NCBI RefSeq assembly: GCF_900114065.1
Contig: NZ_FORS01000011.1
Coordinates: forward strand, 58,637 to 122,636
Source of the DNA: Stutzerimonas kunmingensis
GTDB taxonomy: Bacteria > Pseudomonadota > Gammaproteobacteria > Pseudomonadales > Pseudomonadaceae
Length of the DNA: 64,000 nt
Direction: 5' to 3'
Position 1 is the stretch's first letter. Each line of letters opens with the position of its first letter. A model generated the notes under the pieces. That model was not told the DNA's origin. It saw only the letters and a program-made list of their open reading frames with translations, and did not search any database. The position numbers were made by a program, and so were the translations under genes. Shown in pieces: positions 57,194 through 64,000 of the stretch.

Positions 57194-58918
57194 GTGGAAC
57201 TCTTATCCGGCGCTGAAATGGTCGTCCGCTCCCTGCGTGACGAAGGCGTTAAGTACATCTACGGGTACCCGGGCGGTGCCGTTCTGCATATCTACGATGC
57301 GCTTTTCAAGGAAAAGGCCATCGAACACATCCTGGTTCGTCACGAGCAGGCCGCCACGCACATGGCCGATGGCTATGCGCGCGCGACCGGCAAGGCCGGC
57401 GTGGTGCTGGTGACCTCCGGTCCTGGGGCGACCAACGCCATCACCGGTATCGCCACCGCCTTCATGGACTCGATCCCGATGGTGGTCATCTCCGGTCAGG
57501 TGCCCAGCACCATGGTCGGCACCGATGCCTTCCAGGAAACCGACATGATCGGTATCTCCCGGCCCATCGTGAAGCACAGCTTCATGATCAAGCATCCTTC
57601 GGAAATCCCCGAAGTGATGAAAAAGGCGTTCTATCTCGCCGAATCCGGGCGTCCAGGGCCGGTTGTCATCGATATTCCGAAGGACATGACCAACCCGGCC
57701 GAGAAGTTCGAGTACGTCTATCCGAAGAAGGCCAAGCTGCGTTCGTACAGTCCGGCCGTGCGTGGACATTCGGGCCAGATTCGCAAAGCGGCGGAACTGC
57801 TGCTGGGAGCCAAGCGGCCCATCATCTACGCCGGTGGCGGCGTGATCCTGGGCAAGGCCTCGGCGCAACTGACCGAGCTGGCGAAGATGCTCAACCTGCC
57901 GGTGACCAACACCCTGATGGGCCTGGGTTGCTATCCGGGCGGTGACCGCCAGTTCGTCGGCATGCTCGGCATGCACGGCAGCTACACCGCCAACCTGGCC
58001 ATGCACCATTCCGACGTGATCCTGGCGGTCGGTGCGCGCTTCGATGACCGCGTCATCAATGGTGCGGCGAAATTCTGCCCGAACGCCAAGATCATCCATA
58101 TCGACATCGACCCGGCGTCGATCTCCAAGACCATCAAGGCCGACATTCCGATCGTCGGTCCGGTCGACAGTGTGCTGACCGAGATGGTCGCCATCGTCAA
58201 GGAAATCGGTCAGACGCCGAATGCCGAGACGGTCGCCAGCTGGTGGAAACAGATCGACGAGTGGCGCGGCAACCGCGGGCTGTTCCCCTACGACAAGGGC
58301 GATGGTTCGATCATCAAGCCTCAGGCCGCCATCGAGGTGCTTTGCGAAGTGACCAAGGGCGAGGCTTATGTAGCCTCGGACGTCGGTCAACACCAGATGT
58401 TCGCCTGCCAGTACTACAAGTTCGACAAGCCCAACCGTTGGCTCAACTCGGGCGGCCTCGGCACCATGGGCTTTGGTCTGCCTGCAGCCATGGGCGTGAA
58501 GCTGAACTTCCCCGAAGCCGATGTCGCGGTGGTGACGGGTGAGGGCAGCATCCAGATGAACATCCAGGAGCTGTCCACCTGCCTGCAGTACGACCTGCCG
58601 GTGAAGATCATCAACCTCAACAACGGTGCGCTGGGAATGGTTCGCCAGTGGCAGGACATGGTGTACAACAGCCGCTATTCGCACTCCTACATGGAGTCGC
58701 TGCCAGACTTCGTCAAGCTGGCCGAGGCTTATGGTCACGTGGGAATGCGCATCACCGACCTCAAGGACCTCAAGCCGATGATGGAAGAGGCGTTCGCCAT
58801 GAAGGATCGCCTGGTCTTCCTGGATATCGCGGTCGATACCGCTGAGCACGTCTATCCGATGCAGATCAAAGACGGTGCGATGCGCGACATGTGGCTGAGC
58901 AAGACGGAGCGGACCTGA
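57194..58918 (+). CDS. ilvI: Acetolactate synthase large subunit
   Basis: Thiamine diphosphate enzyme that makes acetolactate and acetohydroxybutyrate for branched-chain amino acids. The 574-residue protein starts at GTG 57194 ([17 protein letters not shown]) after AGAGGTGA. It shows the catalytic Glu in [17 protein letters not shown], the segment [13 protein letters not shown], and the TPP motif [20 protein letters not shown]. The last has GEGS where E. coli has GDGS. ilvH follows after two bases. Confidence 0.97.
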   Translation: MELLSGAEMVVRSLRDEGVKYIYGYPGGAVLHIYDALFKEKAIEHILVRHEQAATHMADGYARATGKAGVVLVTSGPGATNAITGIATAFMDSIPMVVISGQVPSTMVGTDAFQETDMIGISRPIVKHSFMIKHPSEIPEVMKKAFYLAESGRPGPVVIDIPKDMTNPAEKFEYVYPKKAKLRSYSPAVRGHSGQIRKAAELLLGAKRPIIYAGGGVILGKASAQLTELAKMLNLPVTNTLMGLGCYPGGDRQFVGMLGMHGSYTANLAMHHSDVILAVGARFDDRVINGAAKFCPNAKIIHIDIDPASISKTIKADIPIVGPVDSVLTEMVAIVKEIGQTPNAETVASWWKQIDEWRGNRGLFPYDKGDGSIIKPQAAIEVLCEVTKGEAYVASDVGQHQMFACQYYKFDKPNRWLNSGGLGTMGFGLPAAMGVKLNFPEADVAVVTGEGSIQMNIQELSTCLQYDLPVKIINLNNGALGMVRQWQDMVYNSRYSHSYMESLPDFVKLAEAYGHVGMRITDLKDLKPMMEEAFAMKDRLVFLDIAVDTAEHVYPMQIKDGAMRDMWLSKTERT

Positions 58919-58920
58919 TC

Positions 58921-59412
58921 ATGAGACACATCATTTCCCTGCTGATGGAAAACGAACCGGGTGCGCTGTCTCGTGTGGTCGGCCTGTTTTCGCAACGCAA
59001 CTACAACATCGAAAGCCTCACCGTGGCGCCGACCGAAGACCCGACCCTGTCGCGTCTAACGCTAACCACGGTAGGCCACGAGGAGGTGATCGAGCAGATC
59101 ACCAAAAACCTCAACAAGCTGGTTGAGGTGGTCAAGCTGGTCGACCTGTCGGAAAGCGCTCATATCGAGCGTGAACTGATGCTGATCAAGGTCAAGGCCA
59201 CCGGTGCCCAGCGCGCCGAGGTCAAGCGCACCACCGATATCTTCCGCGGGCAGATCGTCGACGTGACCACCAGCGTTTATACGATTCAGTTGGCCGGAAC
59301 CAGCGACAAGCTGGACAGTTTCATCCAGGCCGTTGGCACTGCTTCGATCCTGGAGGTTGTGCGCAGTGGCGTCACCGGGATTTCCCGCGGTGACAAGGTG
59401 CTGAGTATCTAA
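58921..59412 (+). CDS. ilvH: Acetolactate synthase small subunit
   Basis: Regulatory subunit that gives valine feedback control. The 163-residue protein has an N-terminal ACT domain (RHIISLLMENEPGALSRVVG, LFSQRNYNIESLTVAPTEDP) and a C-terminal domain (RGQIVDVTTSVYTIQLAGTS). It lies two bases after ilvI and 77 bases before ilvC, making an ilvIHC cluster. Confidence 0.97.
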   Translation: MRHIISLLMENEPGALSRVVGLFSQRNYNIESLTVAPTEDPTLSRLTLTTVGHEEVIEQITKNLNKLVEVVKLVDLSESAHIERELMLIKVKATGAQRAEVKRTTDIFRGQIVDVTTSVYTIQLAGTSDKLDSFIQAVGTASILEVVRSGVTGISRGDKVLSI

Positions 59413-59486
59413 CGGCTGGCGGACGCGTCGTCTCTCCAGTCAGTAACGTTTTATCGAATGGCCCACGAGGCCGGCAACAGGGGTAA

Positions 59487-60506
<1,020 letters not shown>

Positions 60507-60523
60507 TCGTTCTACTGCTCAAG

Positions 60524-60549
60524 AAAACGCGGCTTCGGCCGCGTTTTTT
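60524..60549 (+). terminator. Terminator after ilvC
   Basis: Stem AAAACGCGGC / GCCGCGTTTT with TTCG loop, then T-run. It closes the ilvIHC cluster before pssA. Confidence 0.92.
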
Positions 60550-60660
60550 CGTTCGGCCTGCCAGGCTTCTGGTATAAAACCCGGCTTTGGCCAGGCTGAA
60601 CCCCAAGTCTCCAGGACTGGTCGAAATCTATCCGTAACCTGTTGTAGAAGGTGAATGCGC

Positions 60661-61500
60661 ATGAGTGGACAACCCGAAGAGCCGAACAAGCCAGTCGAGC
60701 CAGAAAGCATTCTGCCGATCGACGAGCATGTCGAGGAGACCCAAGAGCCTGATGGGCGCAAGGTTCGTCATCGTGGCATCTATCTGCTGCCCAACCTGTT
60801 CACCACCGCCAACCTTTTTGCTGGTTTTTTTTCGATCATCACCGCGATTAACGGCAACTTCTACGTGGCCGCCGCCACGGTGTTCGTCGCCATGGTGCTC
60901 GATAGTCTGGATGGGCGCGTGGCTCGTCTCACCAATACCCAAAGCGCATTTGGTGCCGAGTACGATTCGCTGTCGGACATGGTTGCCTTTGGTCTGGCCC
61001 CCGCAGTGCTGGCGTACGAGTGGGCATTATCCGAACTGGGTAATGTTGGTCTCACCGTCGCCTTCATATATGTCGCTTGCGCCGCTCTGCGTCTGGCGCG
61101 TTTCAATACGCAGATCGGTAAGGTGGACAAGCGCTGGTTTATTGGTCTGGCTAGCCCGGCTGCGGCGGGAGTAGTCGCCGGCTGGGTCTGGGCTGTCTGG
61201 GCACTGGATGAGGTTGGTATTCGCGGAGTCGATCTGCCGCTCATATTGGTCATGCTGTTCGCGCTGATGGTCGCGGCCGCAGGTTTGTTGATGGTCAGCA
61301 ATATCAAGTACTACAGCTTCAAGGATCTCGATTTGAAAGGGCGCGTACCTTTCGTCGCGATCCTGATAGTAGTGCTCGTGTTCGCTGTCGTATTCAGTGA
61401 TCCGCCCCGCATTCTGCTGTTGATCTTCCTGGCGTATGCGGCGTCCGGTCCTGTGCAGTACCTGATGCAGTTGCGCCGCCGCAAGCGCGTCGAGGGTTGA
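60661..61500 (+). CDS. pssA: CDP-diacylglycerol-serine O-phosphatidyltransferase
   Basis: Makes phosphatidylserine, the precursor of phosphatidylethanolamine. The 279-residue protein is of the integral-membrane CDP-alcohol type, with LDSLDGRVARLTNTQSAFGA-EYDSLSDMV carrying the catalytic DxxDGxxARx8Gx3Dx3D motif, and several helices. AGAAGGTGA lies before ATG 60661. In P. aeruginosa pssA also follows ilvC. Confidence 0.95.
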   Translation: MSGQPEEPNKPVEPESILPIDEHVEETQEPDGRKVRHRGIYLLPNLFTTANLFAGFFSIITAINGNFYVAAATVFVAMVLDSLDGRVARLTNTQSAFGAEYDSLSDMVAFGLAPAVLAYEWALSELGNVGLTVAFIYVACAALRLARFNTQIGKVDKRWFIGLASPAAAGVVAGWVWAVWALDEVGIRGVDLPLILVMLFALMVAAAGLLMVSNIKYYSFKDLDLKGRVPFVAILIVVLVFAVVFSDPPRILLLIFLAYAASGPVQYLMQLRRRKRVEG

Positions 61501-61554
61501 TTTTCAACTCGGCTGCGCGTATTGCTCCATCGGAGTCAATACGCGGAGCAACCC

Positions 61555-62562
61555 ATGCTTATCAAGATTCCCGCCTCCGGCGAGTGCCGTGAGTCAGAGG
61601 TAACGACCGAGGCTGCTTACTTGAGCCGTCGGCAGATTCTTGGTGGGGTGATGCTTTCGGGGGCTGCCGCCGGATTGCCAGCTCTCGCTAAAGCTTCCGA
61701 GCGTTATCCTGGCGTTACATCGGCGCCAGCACCGAAATGGTTCGCCGACAAGCTCGCCAGCGCTCGTTGGCAAGCAGTGGTCCCAGACGGCGAAGCCATC
61801 ACGCCATTTGCGGACGCTTCCCAGTACAACAACTTCTACGAATTTGGCCCCAACAAGGGTGATCCGGCGCGTCATGCTTCGACTTTGAAAGTGGAGCCTT
61901 GGTCGGTGTTGATCGACGGTGAGGTCGATCAGCCTGGGCGTTACGCTCTTGAGGAACTGTGCTCGGAAAGCCGACTCCAGGAACGCATCTATCGGCTTCG
62001 CTGTGTTGAAGCCTGGTCAATGGTCATTCCGTGGCTGGGATTTCCTTTGGCCGATCTGATTCGCAAGGCCCAACCGCATTCCTCTGCGAAGTTCATTCGT
62101 TTCGAAACGGCGTACCGGTCGGAGGAAATGCGCGGAACCCGCTCCGGGTTTGGGCTGATCGATTGGCCCTATATCGAAGGGTTGCGAATGGATGAGGCCA
62201 TGCATCCGCTAACGTTGCTTGCAGTCGGGATGTATGGCCGTACGCTACCTAACCAGAATGGGGCGCCGCTGAGGCTGGTGGTCCCTTGGAAGTACGGCTT
62301 CAAGAGCATCAAGTCGATTGTACGCATCAGCTTCGTGCGCGAGCAGCCGATTACGACCTGGCAGTCGATGGCGCCGCAGGAATATGGGTTCTACGCCAAC
62401 GTCAACCCGAAGGTTTCGCATCCGCGATGGTCGCAAGCTCGTGAGCGCCGGCTCCCAGGAAGTCTGTTCAGCACAAACCTCCGGGACACCCAACTGTTCA
62501 ACGGCTACGCGGAGCAAGTCGCGGGGTTATATAGCTCGATGGATCTCAGTAAGGACTATTGA
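61555..62562 (+). CDS. msrP: Periplasmic protein-methionine-sulfoxide reductase catalytic subunit MsrP
   Basis: Molybdopterin enzyme that repairs oxidised methionines of periplasmic proteins. The 335-residue protein has a Tat signal (LSRRQILGGVMLSGAAAGLP) and the Mo-ligating Cys in YRLRCVEAWSMVIPWLGFPL, plus FIRFETAYRSEEMRGTRSGF and PLRLVVPWKYGFKSIKSIVR. ATG 61555 follows GCGGAG. The stop overlaps msrQ by one base. Confidence 0.95.
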   Translation: MLIKIPASGECRESEVTTEAAYLSRRQILGGVMLSGAAAGLPALAKASERYPGVTSAPAPKWFADKLASARWQAVVPDGEAITPFADASQYNNFYEFGPNKGDPARHASTLKVEPWSVLIDGEVDQPGRYALEELCSESRLQERIYRLRCVEAWSMVIPWLGFPLADLIRKAQPHSSAKFIRFETAYRSEEMRGTRSGFGLIDWPYIEGLRMDEAMHPLTLLAVGMYGRTLPNQNGAPLRLVVPWKYGFKSIKSIVRISFVREQPITTWQSMAPQEYGFYANVNPKVSHPRWSQARERRLPGSLFSTNLRDTQLFNGYAEQVAGLYSSMDLSKDY

Positions 62563-63173
62563 TGCGCTACCCCGTGTGGCGGCCGGCGGTTTTCGCCTGC
62601 GCCGCGAGCTTGCCGTTGTATTGGCTGTATCTGGGCTGGCAGTTCGCGCTTGGTCCTGACCCAGGCAAGGTGCTGGTCGATAATCTCGGTGAGGGTGCGC
62701 TGGTTTTGCTGCTTCTGACGCTTTCGATGACTCCGATGCAACGGCTGACTGGATGGGGTGGCTGGCTTGCCGTCCGACGTCAGCTCGGACTGTGGTGTTT
62801 CACCTATGCACTGCTGCACCTGAGTGGTTATCTATACTTCTTATTGGGTGGCGAGTTTTCTCGTTTGGGCGAGGAATTGCGCGAACGCCCCTATGTTCTG
62901 GTCGGTGGACTAGGGTTTGTCGGACTGACCGTCTTGGCGATGACATCATCCCGGTGGAGCATGCGCCGGCTTGGTAAGCGCTGGAAGAAAGTGCATAGGT
63001 TGGTTTATCTCATTGTCATTCTTGCGTTGCTGCATATGCTCTGGGTCGTTCGAGCGGACGCGGCCCGTTGGTTTCTCTATGCGGGTATTGCAATGGCGCT
63101 GTTCTTCTTGCGTGTTCCAGCGGTGACTAAGACTCTCGCTTCAGTGCGCAGCCGAAAAGGTAGGGGTGAATAA
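62562..63173 (+). CDS. msrQ: Haem-binding membrane subunit MsrQ
   Basis: Inner-membrane b-haem protein that passes quinol electrons to MsrP. The 203-residue protein has about six helices (LVLLLLTLSMTPMQRLTGWG, LWCFTYALLHLSGYLYFLLG with haem-ligand His, KKVHRLVYLIVILALLHML with further His). ATG 62562 overlaps the msrP stop (TGATG). It ends 15 bases before the rrn leader region. Confidence 0.94.
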   Translation: MRYPVWRPAVFACAASLPLYWLYLGWQFALGPDPGKVLVDNLGEGALVLLLLTLSMTPMQRLTGWGGWLAVRRQLGLWCFTYALLHLSGYLYFLLGGEFSRLGEELRERPYVLVGGLGFVGLTVLAMTSSRWSMRRLGKRWKKVHRLVYLIVILALLHMLWVVRADAARWFLYAGIAMALFFLRVPAVTKTLASVRSRKGRGE

Positions 63174-63188
63174 AACTGAAATAAACGG

Positions 63189-63216
63189 TTGACGTTGATT
63201 TTCAGGCTCCTATAAT
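63189..63216 (+). promoter_or_regulatory. rrn promoter 1
   Basis: TTGACG (63189-63194), 16-base spacer, TATAAT (63211-63216). Near-consensus. Confidence 0.85.
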
Positions 63217-63285
63217 GCGCACCACTTCCGGCGCAGTCCTTAAGCAGAACCTCTTGTAAATCAAAAGGTTAGCGAAATAAAAGGG

Positions 63286-63313
63286 TTGCACGGATGGCGG
63301 ATTCGAGTAGAAT
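63286..63313 (+). promoter_or_regulatory. rrn promoter 2
   Basis: TTGCAC (63286-63291), 16-base spacer, TAGAAT (63308-63313), then GCG discriminator typical of stringent promoters. Confidence 0.7.
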
Positions 63314-63391
63314 GCGCCGGGCTGGCAGGGTGGTGGTTGAATCCTGTTGGCGGCTTCGGTCGGGTTGATCGGAAGCGGTTGAAAGAGGTGG

Positions 63392-63419
63392 TTGACAGCG
63401 GTTTTGAATGCTGTATGAT
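63392..63419 (+). promoter_or_regulatory. rrn promoter 3
   Basis: TTGACA (63392-63397), 16-base spacer, TATGAT (63414-63419). Confidence 0.8.
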
Positions 63420-63499
63420 TCGCCTCCCGCTGACGAGAGACGCAAGTTGACCTGAAGCGCAAGCGGTTGAGAAGAAAGAAAAAATTCTTCAAAAACAGC

Positions 63500-63527
63500 T
63501 TGACAGGTAACAAGGCTGCTGTAGAAT
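63500..63527 (+). promoter_or_regulatory. rrn promoter 4
   Basis: TTGACA (63500-63505), 16-base spacer, TAGAAT (63522-63527), with GC-rich discriminator GCGCGG that suits DksA/ppGpp control. Confidence 0.8.
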
Positions 63528-63563
63528 GCGCGGCCTCGGTTGAGACGAAAGACTTGATCGAAA

Positions 63564-63576
63564 CGCTCTTTAACAA
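63564..63576 (+). promoter_or_regulatory. rrn boxA antitermination site
   Basis: CGCTCTTTAACAA matches the boxA consensus TGCTCTTTAACAA except the first base. It recruits NusB/NusE to the leader RNA. Confidence 0.85.
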
Positions 63577-63743
63577 CTGAATCAAGCAATTCGTGTGGGT
63601 GCTTGTGAATGTAAGACTGGTGGTCAGATAGATTATCAGCATCACAAAGCAACACTCGTTTATTCGAGAGTTAATCTTTACTTGTAAAGAGATTTGCGAT
63701 TGCTGAGCCAAGTTTAGGGTTTTCTCAAAACCCAAGCAGTATT

Positions 63744-64000
63744 GAACTGAAGAGTTTGATCATGGCTCAGATTGAACGCTGGCGGCAGGCCTAACACATG
63801 CAAGTCGAGCGGATGAAGAGAGCTTGCTCTCTGATTCAGCGGCGGACGGGTGAGTAATGCCTAGGAATCTGCCTGATAGTGGGGGACAACGTTTCGAAAG
63901 GAACGCTAATACCGCATACGTCCTACGGGAGAAAGCAGGGGACCTTCGGGCCTTGCGCTATCAGATGAGCCTAGGTCGGATTAGCTAGTTGGTGAGGTAA
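63744..64000 (+). rRNA. rrs: 16S ribosomal RNA, 5' part
   Basis: Begins GAACTGAAGAGTTTGATCATG, aligned with E. coli base 1 through the universal AGAGTTTGATC block. About 257 bases are present before the window ends. The V1 hairpin (GAAGAGAGCTTGCTCTCTGA) and V2 region are typical of the P. stutzeri group. The rest of the rrn operon lies beyond the window. Confidence 0.98.

Larger units (their letters stand above)
63174..63743 (+). promoter_or_regulatory. rrn upstream region (promoters and leader)
   Basis: 570 bases between msrQ and 16S rRNA, with four tandem sigma-70 promoters and a boxA antiterminator. No protein gene is supported. One frame on the minus strand (63202-63735) has a reading frame but no family resemblance and lies across the promoters. 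Confidence 0.85.

Noticed and set aside
57203..58849. A 548-residue open frame on the minus strand inside ilvI
   Set aside because: Shadow of ilvI; histidine and aspartate rich, no conserved motifs.
63202..63735. A 177-residue open frame on the minus strand across the rrn leader
   Set aside because: It covers four rrn promoters and boxA, has odd composition, and no family features.

Overview
The window looks like core chromosome of a Stutzerimonas / Pseudomonas stutzeri-group gammaproteobacterium. DNA is GC-rich, the gene order is typical of Pseudomonas (infB-rbfA-truB-rpsO-pnp; pcnB-crcZ-cbrB-cbrA-cbrX; dusB-fis-purH-purD-retS; phuUVW-prrF-cbpA), and the 5' end of a 16S rRNA gene at the right edge has a V1 stem of the stutzeri type. 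No insertion sequence, prophage, CRISPR array or tRNA gene was found.

Layout. 1-5202: translation and RNA-decay cluster (infB 3' part, rbfA, truB, rpsO, pnp). 5203-9383: a BON-domain periplasmic protein behind a clear sigma-54 promoter, then (minus strand) two tandem DUF2845 secreted proteins and a large AsmA-like DUF748 protein. 9469-13227: an rRNA-type methyltransferase, an MpaB-like protein and pgi, all minus. 13589-17760: pantothenate/folate/polyadenylation cluster panD-panC-panB-folK-pcnB (transcribed right to left). 17979-24622: carbon-catabolite control locus with the small RNA CrcZ, CbrB, CbrA and CbrX, then gluQ and dksA. 24814-31298: an aminotransferase, sfsA, a lone rmlD-like reductase, an AEC transporter, a 28-residue membrane peptide and two membrane proteins. 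31299-38762: retS, purD, purH, fis, dusB. 38964-45686: a zinc-ribbon protein, prmA, accC, accB, aroQ, dsbD. 45748-49920: a Rieske protein, haem ABC transporter genes phuU/phuV, the ChaN-like lipoprotein phuW, the Fur-regulated small RNA PrrF and cbpA. 50032-52741: TfoX-C-like protein, methyltransferase, and a fused phosphotransferase/P-loop kinase. 52895-62562: mrcB, a TPR lipoprotein, a YqcC protein, a DUF4124 protein, ilvI-ilvH-ilvC, pssA, msrP-msrQ. 63174-64000: an rrn leader with four tandem promoters, boxA and the start of 16S rRNA.

How it works together. The window is rich in global regulators: CbrAB/CrcZ (carbon use), DksA (stringent response), RetS (Gac/Rsm network), Fis (growth-rate control) and PrrF (iron sparing). 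They sit between housekeeping biosynthesis genes (CoA, folate, purines, fatty acids, shikimate, branched-chain amino acids, phospholipid). The most notable signals are regulatory: a sigma-54 promoter with two helically phased palindromes before the BON gene; a single prrF copy with an overlapping Fur box; a phuUVW remnant lacking phuR/phuS/phuT beside it; a CrcZ gene with six A-rich Hfq/Crc motifs; and several inverted-repeat elements inside operons. Nothing here is clearly a new multi-gene system. Family assignments come from reading motifs and from remembered synteny, not from database searches.
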